Shown here piece after piece: positions 31,501 to 44,317 of a stretch of 64,000 bases of DNA (positions within the stretch are counted from its first letter, which is position 1; every line of letters starts with the position of its first letter). The position numbers and the translations under genes are program-made. The notes under the pieces were generated by a model, which saw nothing but the letters and a program-made list of their open reading frames with translations, did not search any database and was not told where the DNA came from. Source of the DNA: Hordeum vulgare subsp. vulgare (Eukaryota > Streptophyta > Magnoliopsida > Poales > Poaceae); assembly GCF_904849725.1 (NCBI RefSeq), contig NC_058521.1, positions 431,662,676 through 431,726,675 of the forward strand. Reading direction: 5' to 3'.

Positions 31501-34500
31501 CATAACGCGAGTCGAGGCGGACATCGTCGCGGTAGCGAGGACAGACGCCAACACGAGCATGTGACACCACTGCCCCCCTGTCCGAGCGTAACTTGAGACG
31601 AGGCAGACGTCGTCGCGGTAGCGACGACGAATGCCGAGATGAGCCCGTGGCACCACTGCCCCCTTGCCATAGCGTAACGCAAGTCAAGGTGGACCTCGTC
31701 GCGGTAGCGAGGACCGACGCCAAGAAACGCATGTGACAGCAGTGCTCACATGTCTTAGCGTAACGCGAGTCGAGGTTGACGTCGCTGCGGTAGCGAGGAC
31801 GGACGCGCGAGATGAGCACGTGAAACCACTGCCCCCTTGTCTTAGCATAATGCAAGTCGAGGCGGACGTCGTCGCGGTAGCGACGACGGACACCGAGACG
31901 AGCCCGTGACACTACTACCCCCCTGTGTTAGCGTAACTCGAGTCGAGGCGGACATCGTCGCGGTAGCGACGACGGACTCCGAGACGAGCCCGTGACACCA
32001 CCGCCCCTGCCTTAGCGTATTGCGAGTCCAGGTGGACGTCGTCACGGTAGCAACAACGAATGTCGAGACGAGCCCGTGACACCACTGCCCCCCTATTTTA
32101 GCGTAACGCGAGAGGAGGCGGACGTCGTCGCGGTAGCGACGACGGACACCGAGATGAGCCCGTGACACCACTGCCCCTTGTCTTAGCAGAACGCGAGTCG
32201 AGGCGGACATTGTCGTGGTAGCGACGACGGAAGCCGAGACGAGCTCGTGACAACACGACCCCTTGTCTTAGCGTAACGTGAGTCGAGGCGGACGTCGCCG
32301 CGGTACCGAGGACGGACATTGAGACGAGCCCATGACACCACTGCCCACTGTCTTAGCGTAATGCGAGTCGAGCCAGATGTCATCACGGTAGCAACGACGG
32401 ACGCCGACACGAGCCCGTGATACCACTGCCCCTTGCCTTAGCGTAACGCGAGTCGAGGCGGACGTCCTCGCGGTAGTGACGACGGACGCCGACACAAGCC
32501 CGTGACACCACTGCCCCCTGCCTTAGCATAACGCGAGTCGAGGCGGACGTCATCGCTGTAGCGAGGACGGATGCTGACCCGAGCACGTGACATCACTGCC
32601 CCTTGTCTTAGTGTAACGCGAAATGAGGCGGACGACGTCGCGGTAGCGATGACGGACACCGAGACGAGCCCGTGACACCACCGCCCCCTTGTCTTAGTGT
32701 AACGCGAGTCGAGGCGGACGCCGTCTCGGTAGCAACGATGGACACCGAGACGAGCCCGTGACACCACTGCCCCTATCTTAGCGTAACGCTAGTAGAGGCG
32801 GATGTCGTCGCAGTAACAACGACGGAAGCCGAGACGATCTCGTGACACCGCTGCCCCTTGTCTTAGCGTAACGCTAGTCGAAGCGGACGTCGTCGCGGTA
32901 ACGACGACGGATGCCGAGACAAGCCCGTGACACCATGCCCCCCTGTCTTAGCGTAACGCGAGTCGAGGCGGACGTCATCGCGGTAGCGACAACGGACGTC
33001 GAGACGAGCCGTGACACCACCGCCCCGTGTCTTAGCGTAACGCGAGTCGAGGCGGACGTCGCCGCGGTAGTGACGACGGATGCCGAGACGAGCCCGTCAC
33101 ACCACTGCCCCCTTGTCTTAGCGTAACACGAGTCGACCACTGCCCCCTTGTCTTAGCGTAACGCGAGTCGAGGTGGACGTCGTCGCGGTAGCGACGACCA
33201 ACGCCAAGACATCACGTGACACAAGTGCCCCCCTGTCTTAGCATAACGCGAGTCGAGGCGGACGTCGTCGCCGTAGCGAGGACGGACAACGAGATGAGGC
33301 CGTGACACCATTGCTCCCCTGTCTTAGGAGAAGCGAGTGGAGGCAGACGTCGTCGCGGTAGCGAGGATGCACGCCGAGACGACCCCGTGACACCATTGCC
33401 CCCCTGTCATCGCGTAACGTAAGTCGAAGCGGATGTCATCGCAGTAGCGAGGATGTACGCCGAGACGAGCCCGTGACACCACTGCCTCTTGCCTTAGCGG
33501 AACGCGAGTCGAGTCGGACGTCGTCACGGTAGCGAGGAAGGATGCCGAGACGAGCCCGTGACACCACTGCCCCCTGGCTTAGCGTAACGCGAGTCGAGTT
33601 GGACGTCCTCGCGTAGCGACGACGAACACCGAAACGAGCCTGTGACACCACTGCCCGCCTGACTTAGCGTAATGCGAGTCGAGGCAGACGTTGTCGCGGT
33701 AGAGATGACGGATGCCGAGACGAGCTGGGGACGCCGCTGCCCCCTGTCTTAGTGTAACGCGAGTCGAGGCGGACGTCTCTCGGTAGCGATGCCAGACGCC
33801 GAGACCAGCCCGTGAAACCACTGCCCCCGTGTCTTAGCGTAACGCGAGTTGAGGCGGTCGTCGTTGCGGCGGCGATGACGAACGCCGACACTAGCTCATG
33901 ACACCACTATCCCCGTGTCTTAGCGTAATGCGAGTCGAGGCGGACGTCATCGCGGTAGCGATGACTGATGATGAGACGGTCCCATGAAACCACCGCCCCC
34001 CTGTGTTAGCGTTACGCGAGTCGAGGCAGACGTTGTCGTGGTAGCGACGACGGACGCCGAGACGAGCCCGTGACACCACCGTCCCCTGTCTTAGTGTAAC
34101 GTGAGTCGAGGCGGACGTCATCACGGTAGCGACGACGGATGCCGAGATGAGACCGTGACACCACTGCCCCCTGTCTTAGCGTAACTCGATTCGACGCAGA
34201 CGTCGCCGCGGTAGCGACGACGGACGCCGAGACGAGCCCGTGACACCACGGCCCCCCTATCATAGCGTAACACGAGTCGAGACGGACGTCGTCGATGTGG
34301 CGATGACGGACGCCGAGACTACCTCGTGACACTACAGCGCCCGTGTCTTAGTGTAACGAGAGTCGAGGCGGACTCCGTCGCGGTAGCGACGACGGACGAC
34401 GAGACGAGCCCGTGAAACCACTGCCCCCCCCATCGTAGCGTTACACGGATAAAGGCGGACGTTGTCGCGGTAGCAACGACGGACACCGAGAAGAGCCCGT

Positions 34501-37500
34501 GACACCACTGCCCCATGTCTTAGCGTAATGCTAGTAGAGGCGGACGTCATCGCGGTAACAACGACCGAAGCCGAGACGATCCCGTGACACCACTGCCCCC
34601 TTGTCTTAGCGTAACGCTAGTCGAGGCGGACGTCGTCGCGGTAACGACGACGGACGCCGAGACGAGCCCGTGACACCATGGCCCCCTGTCTTAGCATAAC
34701 GCGAGTCGAGGCGGACGTCATCGCGGTAGCGACAACGGACGTCAAGACGAGCCCGTGACACCACCACCCCCTGTCTTAGCGTAATGCGAGTCGAGGCGGA
34801 CGTCGTCGCGGTAGTGACGACAGATTCCGAGACGAGCCTGTCACACCACTGCCCCCTTGCCTTAGCGTAAGGCGAGTCGACCACTGCCCCCTTGTCTTAG
34901 CGTAACGCGAGTCGAGGTGGACGTTGTCGCGGTAGCGACGACCGACGCCAAGACATCACGTGACACCAATGCCCCCATGTCTTAGCATAACGTGAGTCGA
35001 GGCGGACGTCATCGCGGTAGCGAGGACGGACAACGAGACGAGCCCGTGACACCATTGCCCCCCTGTCTTAGCGGAATGCGAGTCGAGGTAGACGTCGTCG
35101 CGGTAGCGAGGATGCATGCTGAGACGAGACCGTGACACCACTGCCCACCTGTCTTAGCGTAACGCGAGTCAAGGCGGACATCGTCGTGGTAGCGAGGATG
35201 GACGCCGAGACGAGCCAGTGACACCACTGCCTCCTGCCTTAGCGTAACACAAGTCCAGACGGACGTCGTCGCGGTAGCGAGGACGGATGCCGAGACGAGC
35301 CCGTGACACCACTGCCCCCCTGGCTTAGCATAACGCGAGTCGAGGTGGACGTCCTTGCAGTAGCGACGACAGACGGCGAAACAAGCCTGTGACACCACTG
35401 CCTCCCAGACTTAGTGTAACGCGAGTCGAGGCAGACGTTATCGCGGTAGAGATGACGGACGACGAGACGAGCAGGGAACAACACTACCCCTGTCTTGGTG
35501 TAACGTGAGTCGAGGCGGACGTCTCGCGGTAGCGACGCCGGACGCTGAGACGAGCCCGTGACACCACCGCTCCCTGTCTTAGTGTAACGCGAGTCGAGGC
35601 GGACGTCGTCGCGGTAGCGACGACGGATGCCGAGACGAGACCGTGACACCACTGCCCCCCTGTCTTAGCGTAACTCGATTCGAGGCGAACGTCGTCGCCG
35701 TAGCGATGAAGGACGCCGAGACGAGCCCGTGACACCACGGCCCCCCTGTCATAGCGTAACTTGAGTCGAGACGGACGTTGTCGAGGCGGCGACAACGGAC
35801 GCCGAGACTAGCTCGTGACACCACAGCCCCCGTGTCTTAGCGTAACGAGAGTCGAGGCGCACGTCGTCGCGGTAGCGACGACGGACGACGAGACAAGCCC
35901 GTGAAACCACTACCCCCTGTCGTAGCATTACACAAGTCAAGGCGGACGTCATCGCGGTAGCGACGACGGACGCCGAGAAGAGCCCGTCACACCACCGCCC
36001 CCCTGTCTCAGCGTAACGCGAGTCGAGGCGAACGTCGTCGAGGTAGCAACGACGGACGCCGAGATGAGCCTGTGACACCAAAGCCCACTGTCTTAGCATT
36101 ACGTGAGTAGAGGTGGTCGTCGTCGCGGTAGCGACGACGGACACCGAGACGAGCCCATGACACCACCGCCCCCTACCTTAGCCTAACGCAAGTCCAGGTG
36201 GACGTCATCGCGGTAGCGACAACGAACGTCAAGACGAGCCCGTGACACCACTGCCCCCTGTCTTAGCGTAACGCAAGTCGAGGCAGACGTCTTTGCGGTA
36301 GCGACGACGGACGCCGAGACGAGCCCGTGACACCACTGCCCCCTTCTTAGCATAACGCGAGTCGAGGCGGACGTCGTCGCGGTAGCGAGGACGGACGCTA
36401 ACACGAGCACGTGACACCACTGCCCCCCTGTCTTAGCGTAACGCGAGACGAGGCAGACGTCGTCGCGCTAGCGACAACGGACGTTGAGACGAGCCCGTGA
36501 CACCACTGCCCCCTTGTCTTCGCATAAGGCAAGTCGAGGCGGACGTCGTCGCGGTAGCGACGACGTACGCCGAGATGATCCCGTGAAACCACGACCCCCT
36601 TGTCTTAGCGTAACGTGAGTCGAGGCGGACGTCATTGCGGTAGCGACGATGGACACTGAGATGAGCCCGTGACACCACGGCCCCCTGTCTTAGCGTAACG
36701 CGAGTCGAGGTGGACATCGTTGAGGTAGCGACGATGGACGCCGAGACGAGCCCGTGACACCATGCCCCCCCTGTCTTAGCATAGCGCAAGTTGAGGCGGA
36801 CCTCGTCGCAATAGGAACGACCGACGCCAAGACACGCACGTGGCACCAGTGCCCACCTATCTTAGTGTAACGCGAGTCGAGGCGGACGTCGTCGCGGTAG
36901 CGAGGACGGACATGCGAGATGAGCATGTGAAACCACTACCCCCTGTATTAGCGTTACGCGAGTCGAGGCGGACATCGTCGCGGCAACGACGACGGACGCT
37001 GAGACGAGCCCATGACACCACGGTCCCCTGCCTTAGCATAACGTGAATCCAGGTGGACGTCGTCGCGGTAGTGACGACGAACGTCGAGACGAGCCCGTGA
37101 CACCATTGCCCCCTTGTCTTAGCGTAACGCCAATCGAGGCGGTCGTCTTCGCTATATGAGTCCTGACACCACTGGCCCCCTGTCTTAGCGTAACACGAGT
37201 CGAGACGGATGTCGTCGTGGTAGCGACGACGCACGCCGAGACGAGCCCATGACACCACTGCCCCCTCTTCTTAGCGTAACGCGAGTCGATGTGGACATCG
37301 TCGCGGTAGCGACGACGGATGCCGAGACGATCCCGTGACACCACTGCCCCCTGTCTTAGCATAACGCGAGTCAAGTCGGACATCATGCGGTAGCGACGAT
37401 GGACGCTGAGACGAGCCCGTGACTCCACTGCCCCCTGTCTTACCGTAACGCGAGTCGAGGCGGACGTCGTCGCGGTAGTGATGACGGACGACGAGATGAT

Positions 37501-38924
37501 CCCGTGAAACCACTGCCCCCCTATCTTAGCGTTACGCGAGTCGAGGCGGTAGCGACGACGCACGCTGAGACGAGCACGTGACACCACTGACCTCCTGTCT
37601 TAGCGTGACTCGAGTCGAGGCGGACGTCGTCGCGGTAGTGACGACGGACGCCGAGACGAGCCCGTGACACGGCTGCCCCTGTCTTAGCGTAACACGAGCC
37701 GAGCGGACGTCGACGCAGTAGCGACGACGGACGCCGAGATGAGCCCGTGACACCACTGCCGCCCTGTCTTAGCATAACACAAGTCGAGCCTTCGTCGCTG
37801 CTAGACGAGGCCTAACACCGCTGGACCCCTGTCTTAGCGTAACGCGTGCCGAGCGGACATCGTCGCGGTAGCGACGATGGACGCCGAGACGAGCCCGTGA
37901 CACCACTGCCCCCTTGTCTTAGCGTAACACGAGTCGAGGTGGACGTCGTCGCTGTAGCAACGACGGACGCCGAGACAAGACCGTGACACCACTGCCCCCT
38001 GTCTTAGCATAACGCGAGTCGAGGCTGACGTCATTGCGGTAGCGAAGACGGACGCCGAGACGAAACCGTGACACCACTGCCCCCTGTCTTAGCATAACGC
38101 GAGTCGAGGCTGACGTCATTGCGGTAGCAACGACGGACGCTGAGACGAAACCGTCACACCACTGCCCATGTGTCTTATCGTAACGCGAGTCGAGGCGGAT
38201 TTCGTAGCGGTAGCTACGACGGACGCCGAGACGAGCACGTAACAACACTACCCTCCTGTCTTAGCGTCACTTGAGTCGAGGCGGATGTCGTCGCGGTAGC
38301 GACGACGGACGCCGAGACGAGCACGTGACACCACTGCCCCTTGTCTTGGCATAACTCGAGTCTATGCGGACATCGTCGCGGTAGCGACGATGGACGCCGA
38401 GATGAGGACGTGACACCACTGCCCCCCTGTCTTAGCATAACTCGAGTCGATGCGGACGTCTTCGCGGTAGAGACGATGGACGCCGAGATGAGCCCGTGAC
38501 ACCACTGCCCCCCTCTATTAGCGTAACGTGAGTCCAGGCGGACATCGTCACGGTAGCGACGACGGACGCCGAGAGGAGCACGTTAAACCACTGCCCTCTG
38601 TCTTAGCATTACGCGAGTCGAGGCAGCGTCGTCGCGGTAGCGACGACGGACGCCGAGACGAGCCCGTGACACCACTGCCCCCTGCCTTAGCATAACGTGA
38701 GTCCAGGTGGACGTCGTCGCGGTAGCGACGACGAACGTCAAGACGAGCCGGTGATACCACTGCCCCTTGTCTTAGCGTAACGCGAGTCGAGGCGGTCGTC
38801 GTCGCTAGACGAGTCCTGACACCATTGGCCCCTTGTCTTAGCATAACGGGAGTCGAGGCGGACATCGTCGCGGTAGCGAGACGGACGGCGAGACGAGCCC
38901 AGGACACCACTGCCCCCGTCTTAG
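28534..38924. repeat. 85-86 bp GC-rich satellite array, right block
   Basis: About 10.4 kb, roughly 122 monomers, same orientation and register as the left block. Monomer variants recur: a subtype with ACTAGCTCGTGAC (about 30615, 30955, 33893, 35812), a subtype with GCGAGGAC in the second hairpin arm, and shortened monomers such as GAGTCGACCACTG at 33131 and 34875. The array ends abruptly after GTCTTAG at 38924, where retroelement interior begins. The many minus-strand ORFs here are compositional and rotate through all three frames because 85 and 86 are not multiples of three. Confidence 0.95.
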
Positions 38925-41715
38925 CTCCAATAAATTGTTTGATCACAAAATCCCTATGCATAGGAAGTAGGTTAGACTTAAATGTGCTAGCCATTTGCTC
39001 CATGATGCTCTCGTTGTGTTTCAATCCTTACCTTTTATGTGAGCATCATTGAAATCAATGTCTAGCTAGGGCGTTAAACGATAGCGCTTGTTGGGAGGCA
39101 ACCCAATGAATAAATTTTTCTTTGCTTTTTGCTTCCTGTTTGGTTTTCTCCACACCATCATAATTATGTTATGATTGTGTCTTTTGTGTTCCTTTTTGTG
39201 TTTGTGCCAAGCAAAACGGTTATGATTAGTCTTGGTGATGATTGTTTGATCATGCTGGAAAAAGACAGAAACTTTCTGCTCACAAAAAGAATTTTCATTT
39301 TTATTCTGTAAGATCTTTTGAGTTGATTCTTTTTGCTTCCGATTTCTATGCAATTTCTTCAGACTGTCGTAACATGTCAGATTTTTTGAAGTACCAGAAG
39401 TATACAAAGTATACAGATTGTACAGACTGCTCTGCTGTTAACAGATTCTATTTTTGTTGAGTTGGTTGCTTATTTTGATGAAACTATGGATAGTATCGGC
39501 GGGTACTAGCCATGGAAAAGTGAAAATATAGCAACCCAACACCAACATAAGTAGAATTTAAGTTTGCTACAGTACCTAAGGAAGTGGTGATTTTGTTTCT
39601 TATACTAAGTATATCAGGAGTTCCTATTTATGTTTTGTGTTGTGAAGTTTTCAAGTTCTGGGTGAAGTTCTAATGGACAAAGAGATAAAGAGTGGCAAGC
39701 GATCAAGCTTGGGGATGCCCAAGGCACCCCAAGTTGATTCAAGGATGCCGAAAAACCCTAAGCTTGGGGATGCCCCGGGAAGGCATCCCCTCTTTCGTCT
39801 TCAATCCATTGGTAATGTTACTTGGAGGTATATTTTTATTCACCACATGATATGTGTTTTGCTTGGAGCGTCTTGTATCGTAGGAGTATTTTATTTTTGT
39901 TGTGTCACAATCTTCCTTGCTGCACACCTAGAGAGAGAGAGACATGCACTCACCGTGATTTTGTCGAGCTACACATATATCCTTTGAGTTAGGCAATTCA
40001 GATCACATGTGCTTCACTTATATCTTTTAGAGCACAGCGGTGCGTGGCTTGGTAGTTGGCTTATGCTATGAAAGTAGTCTCAAAAGTGGTAGTTATCCAA
40101 AGGGTTACGAAAACTTCCACCTTTATGTGCATTGAGTAGTTAGAGAAGTTTGATTCATCTCAATTAGTTTTGAGTTGTGGTTGTGGTAATATTGAAGTTA
40201 TACTAGTAACGTGTTGTGGATCTAGAAATACTTGTGTTGAAGTTAGTGATTTCCGTAGCATGCACGTATGGTGAACCGCTATGTGATGAAGCCTGAGCAT
40301 GATTAGTTTATTGATTGTCATCTTTTATGTAGCGGTCGGGATCGCGTGATGGTTTAGACCTACCAACCCTTCCCCTAGGAGTATGCGTTGAATGCTTTGT
40401 TTCGATTACTACTAAAACTTTTGCAACAAGTATATGAGTTCTTCATGACTAATGTTGAGTCCATGGTTTAGATGCACTTTCACCTTCCACCATCACTATC
40501 TTCTTTAGTGTCGTGCAACTTTCGCCGGTGCATAAAACCACCATTAGCCTCCCTCAAAACGGCCACCATACCTACCTACTATGGCTTTTTCAAAGCCATT
40601 CCGAGATATATTGCCATGCAACTACCACCATGACATGTGCCACAGCTTCTACATTGCCATTGCATGATCATAAGATAGCTAGCATGATGTCTCCATTGAT
40701 GTCTATGCCATGCTAGATCATTGTCACGGTACACTACCGAAGGCATTCCATATAGAGTCATCATTGCTCTAAGTTTTGAGTTGTAAGTGTGATGATCATC
40801 ATTGATGGAGCATTGTCCCATGTGAGGAAATAAAAGAGGCCAGCGAAGCCCATTTACAAAAGGAGGCCAAAGATGCCCACAAAAAAAAGAGGCCAAAGAG
40901 CCCACCAAAAAAATGAGAGAAAAAGAGAGAAGGGACAATGCTACTATCTCCTTTCCACACTTGTGCTTCATATTAAGAACCATGATCTTCATGATTGAGA
41001 GTCTCTCGTTTTGTCACCACCATATAGCTTGTGGTAAATTTTCATTATATAACTTGGCTTGTATATTCCTATGATGGGCTTCCTCAAAATTGCCCTAGGT
41101 CTTCGTGAGCAATCAAGTTGGATGCACACCCACTAGTTTTCCTTAAGAGCTTTCACATACTCATAGCTCTAGTGCATCTCTTGCATGGCAATCCCTACTC
41201 ATTCGCATTGATATCTATTGATAAGAATCTCCATAGCTCATTGATATGCCTAGTCAGTGTGACCAGCTTCTCCTTTTTTGTCCCACAACCTCCACCACTC
41301 CATTCCACCTATAGTGCTATAACCATGGCTCACGCTCATGTATTGCGTGAGAGTTGAAAAAGTTTGAGAAATTAAAGGTGTGAAAATAATTACTTGACCA
41401 ATACCGAGGTTGTGCATGATTTAAATTCGTTGTGCAAGGATGATAGAGCATAGCCAGACTATATGATTTTGTAGGGATAACTTTCTTTTGGCCTTGTTAT
41501 TTTGAAAGTTCATGATTACCTTTCTAGTTTGCTTGAAGTATTATTGTCTCCACATCAATAGCAAACTATTGTTGTGAATCTAACAGATCTGAACATTCAT
41601 GTCACATAAGACGAGTTACAAAGGACATCTATGCTAGGTAGCATGAAAGCATCAAAAATTCATTCTTTTTCACTTCCCTACTCGAGGACAAGCAGGAGTT
41701 AAGCTTGGGGATGCT
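38925..41715 (+). mobile_element. Truncated interior of a pol-less LTR element, B family
   Basis: The first base corresponds to position 44200 of the sister copy, in the last 40 codons of the gag-like frame (CSNKLFDHKIPMHRK...). An in-frame TAG replaces Trp at about 38968. The rest is non-coding interior with the conserved hairpin at 39766-39790 and the purine tract AAGCTTGGGGATGCT before the LTR at 41716. The 5' part, including its own 5' LTR and most of the gag-like ORF, is missing at the satellite junction. Confidence 0.88.
39766..39790 (+). other. Conserved 9-bp stem hairpin, second copy
   Basis: GGGGATGCC and GGCATCCCC with a 7-base loop, as at 4131-4155. Confidence 0.7.
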
Positions 41716-43415
41716 TGATACGTCTCCAACATATCTATAATTTTTGATGGTTCCATGCTATTATATTGTTTTCTTTGGATGTTTTATATGCATGAATATG
41801 CTATTTTATATCTTTTTGGGACTAACCTATTAACTCAATGCCAAGTGTCAATTTCTGTTTTTCCGTGTTTTTGGCCCATTTTCAGACGGAGTCCAAATGG
41901 AATGAAACTTTACGATGATTTTTTTGCACCGAAAGAGACCCCCGAAGCTTTGGAAGAAGGCCAGAAGAGCCACGAGGGAGTCACAAGCCCTCACAGCGTG
42001 GCCACCCCCTAGGCCGCACCGTCCAGGCTTGTGACCTCCTCGTGGGCCCAACTGACGCAATTCCACCGCCATAAATTCCTATAAATTCAGAAACCCCCAG
42101 AAAGAAACCTACATCGGGAGTTCCGCCGCCGCAAGCCTGTGTGGCCACCAAAATCCAATCTGGAGCCCATTCCGGCACCCTGCCGGAGGGAGAATCCATC
42201 TCTGGTGACCATATTCATCATCCTGGCGATCTCCATGACGAGGAGGGAGTAGTTCTCCCTCGGGGCTGAGGGTATGTACCAGTAGCTATGTGTTTGATCT
42301 CTCTCTCATGTTCTTGAGATGTCTTGATCTCGATGTACCGCGGGCTTTGCTACTATAGTTGGATCTTATGATGTTCTTCCCCCTCTCCCTTCTTGTAATG
42401 AATTGAGTTTCCCCTTTGGAGTTATCTTATCGGACTGAGTCTTTGAGAACACCTGATGTATGTCTTGCACGTGTCTATCTGTTGTGATCAACTTGCGGGT
42501 TCGTGACATTGGGAACCTATGCATATGGGTTGGCACACGTGGATTCATGTGAGTACTTGATGTATGTTTTGGTGATCCACTTGCGGGTTCGTGACACTGG
42601 GAACCTATGCACAGGGGTTGGCACACGTTTTGACTCTCTGGTAGAAACTTTGGAGCACTCTTTGAAGTTCTATTTGTTGGTTGAATAGATGATTCTGAGA
42701 TTGTGTGATGCATATCGTATAATCATACCCACGGATACTTGAGGTGACAATGGAGTATCTAGGTGACATTTGGGTCTTGGTTGATAAGTATCTTAAGGTG
42801 TTATTCTAGTATGAACTCTATGAGAGATTGAACGGAAAGAATAGCTTCGTGCTATTTTACTACGGACTCTTGAATAGATCGATCAGAAAGAATAACTTTC
42901 TGGTGGTTTCGTACCTGACAGTAATCTCTTCGTTTGTTCTCCGCTATTAGTGACTTTGGAGTGACTCTTTGTTGCATGTTGAGGGCTAGTTATATGATCC
43001 AATTATGTTATTATTGTTGAGAGAACTTCACTAGTGAAAGTATGAACCCTAGGCCTTGTTTCCACGCATTGCAATACCGTTCGTGCTCACTTTTGTTACT
43101 AGTTACCTTGCTGTTTTTGTAATTTCAGATTACAAAAACCTATATCTACCATCCATATTGCACTTGTATCACCATATCTTCGCCGAACTAGTGCACCTAT
43201 ACAATTTACCATTGTATTGGGTGTGTTGGGGACACAAGAGACTCTTTGTTATTTGGTTGCAGGGTTGCTTGAGAGAGACCATCTTCATCCTACGCCTCCC
43301 ACGGATTGATAAACCTTAGGTCACCCACTTGAGGGAAAATTGCTACTGTCCTACAAACCTCTGCACTTGGAGGCCCAACAACGTCTACAAGGAGAAGGTT
43401 GCGTAGTAGACATCA
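41716..43415 (+). repeat. B-type LTR shared between two interiors
   Basis: 1,700 bp, TGATACGTCTCCAACAT to GTAGACATCA. Only about the first 200 bases resemble the A-type LTR; the rest is unrelated and includes an 88-bp-offset direct duplication (GTGATCMACTTGCGGG at 42484 and 42572). It serves as 3' LTR to the interior on its left and 5' LTR to the one on its right. Confidence 0.88.
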
Positions 43416-43425
43416 AGCTCTTTTC

Positions 43426-43443
43426 TGGCGCCGTTGCCAGGTA
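43426..43443 (+). promoter_or_regulatory. Primer-binding site (TGGCGCC type)
   Basis: TGGCGCCGTTGCCAGGTA lies 10 bases after the B-type LTR, in the same position as the site at 2415. Confidence 0.75.
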
Positions 43444-43525
43444 GGTTAGCGCTTGAAGGTATATGTTTAGATATTGCAATCAAATCTTTTTGTTTCTTGT
43501 TCTTTCGCTAGAAAACTAAAAGAAA

Positions 43526-44317
43526 TTGGAATTGAGGATGCCTCATATGCTCCATCTTTTCAATGTCTTTCATGAGCATGATGGGAAGGAAAATTGTGCT
43601 CAAGTGTTGAAAGAAGAATTACATAGAATGCTTGGCATAGAATATGTGAATGATGAGCATGATTGCAATGTTCTTAGCATGAATTCTTTGAATACCCATG
43701 ATGCTAATGATATGCAAAGCTACAAGCTTGGGGATGCTATATTTGATAAAGATGATCTTTTTAGTTCTTCCACTTTGAATGATCAAAATCATTTTGATGA
43801 AAGCATGCCCCCTATCTATGATGATTATTGTGACGATACTTATGTTGTAAAGAAGAAGGATGATAAAACTTGTCATACTCTCGAGAACCCCTTTGCTAAA
43901 CCTTGCTTTTTCATTGTGGACACAATTTGTAGTGCTCAAGTCTTTTACGATACTCCCACTACTACTCTTGAGAATAGATTTCCTTATGTGGAGAGTAGTA
44001 AAATTTCTATGCTTGTAGATCATGAAAAGAATGCTTTAGGTGCTGGTTATATTGTTGAATTAATTCATGATGCTACTGAAAATTACTATGAGAGAGGATC
44101 ATATGCTTCTACTTATCGCAATAGTATCAAGCTTCCTCTCCATATGTTGAAATTTTTGAAACTATGCTTGTTTTGCCTTCCTATGCCAGTTGATTCTTGC
44201 TCCAATAAATTGTTTGATCACAAAATCCCTATGCATAGGAAGTGGGTTAGACTTAAATGTGCTAGCCATTTGCTCCATGATGCTCTCGTTGTGTTTCAAT
44301 CCTTACCTTTTATGTGA
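43526..44317 (+). CDS. Gag-like ORF of the pol-less retroelement, longest copy
   Basis: 263 open codons (first ATG near 43538, fifth codon). The protein is acidic and rich in Asp, His and Cys. Segments include MPHMLHLFNVFHEHDG, DEHDCNVLSMNS, LDNQNHF-like and DDYCDDTYVV acidic stretches, SKISMLVDHEKNALGAGY, NYYERGSY, then a more hydrophobic Leu/Cys region (LPLHMLKFLKLCLFCLPMP) and a basic tail. No zinc knuckle, protease or polymerase motif is seen. It stands where gag would be, about 100 bases after the primer site. The shorter sister at 2666 shares motifs and order but is diverged. An open frame maintained in one copy and recognisable in another suggests past selection for a protein. Its function and relation to true gag are unknown to me. 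Confidence 0.65.
   Translation: MELRMPHMLHLFNVFHEHDGKENCAQVLKEELHRMLGIEYVNDEHDCNVLSMNSLNTHDANDMQSYKLGDAIFDKDDLFSSSTLNDQNHFDESMPPIYDDYCDDTYVVKKKDDKTCHTLENPFAKPCFFIVDTICSAQVFYDTPTTTLENRFPYVESSKISMLVDHEKNALGAGYIVELIHDATENYYERGSYASTYRNSIKLPLHMLKFLKLCLFCLPMPVDSCSNKLFDHKIPMHRKWVRLKCASHLLHDALVVFQSLPFM

Noticed and set aside
23824..38924. Dozens of minus-strand ORFs of 60-185 codons with repeating motifs such as RARLGVRRRYRDDVRLDSRYAK
   Set aside because: They follow from a stop-poor 85-86 bp repeat read in rotating frames; the same DNA gives similar open stretches in all three minus frames, with no start context or domain.
23824..38924. CRISPR-like array (regular repeats)
   Set aside because: Monomers are contiguous without unique spacers, and the DNA is plant nuclear; it is a satellite.
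42366..42713. 115-codon minus-strand ORF inside the B-type LTR
   Set aside because: It coincides with the 88-bp-offset duplication of the LTR and has no domain; LTRs of this family are non-coding.
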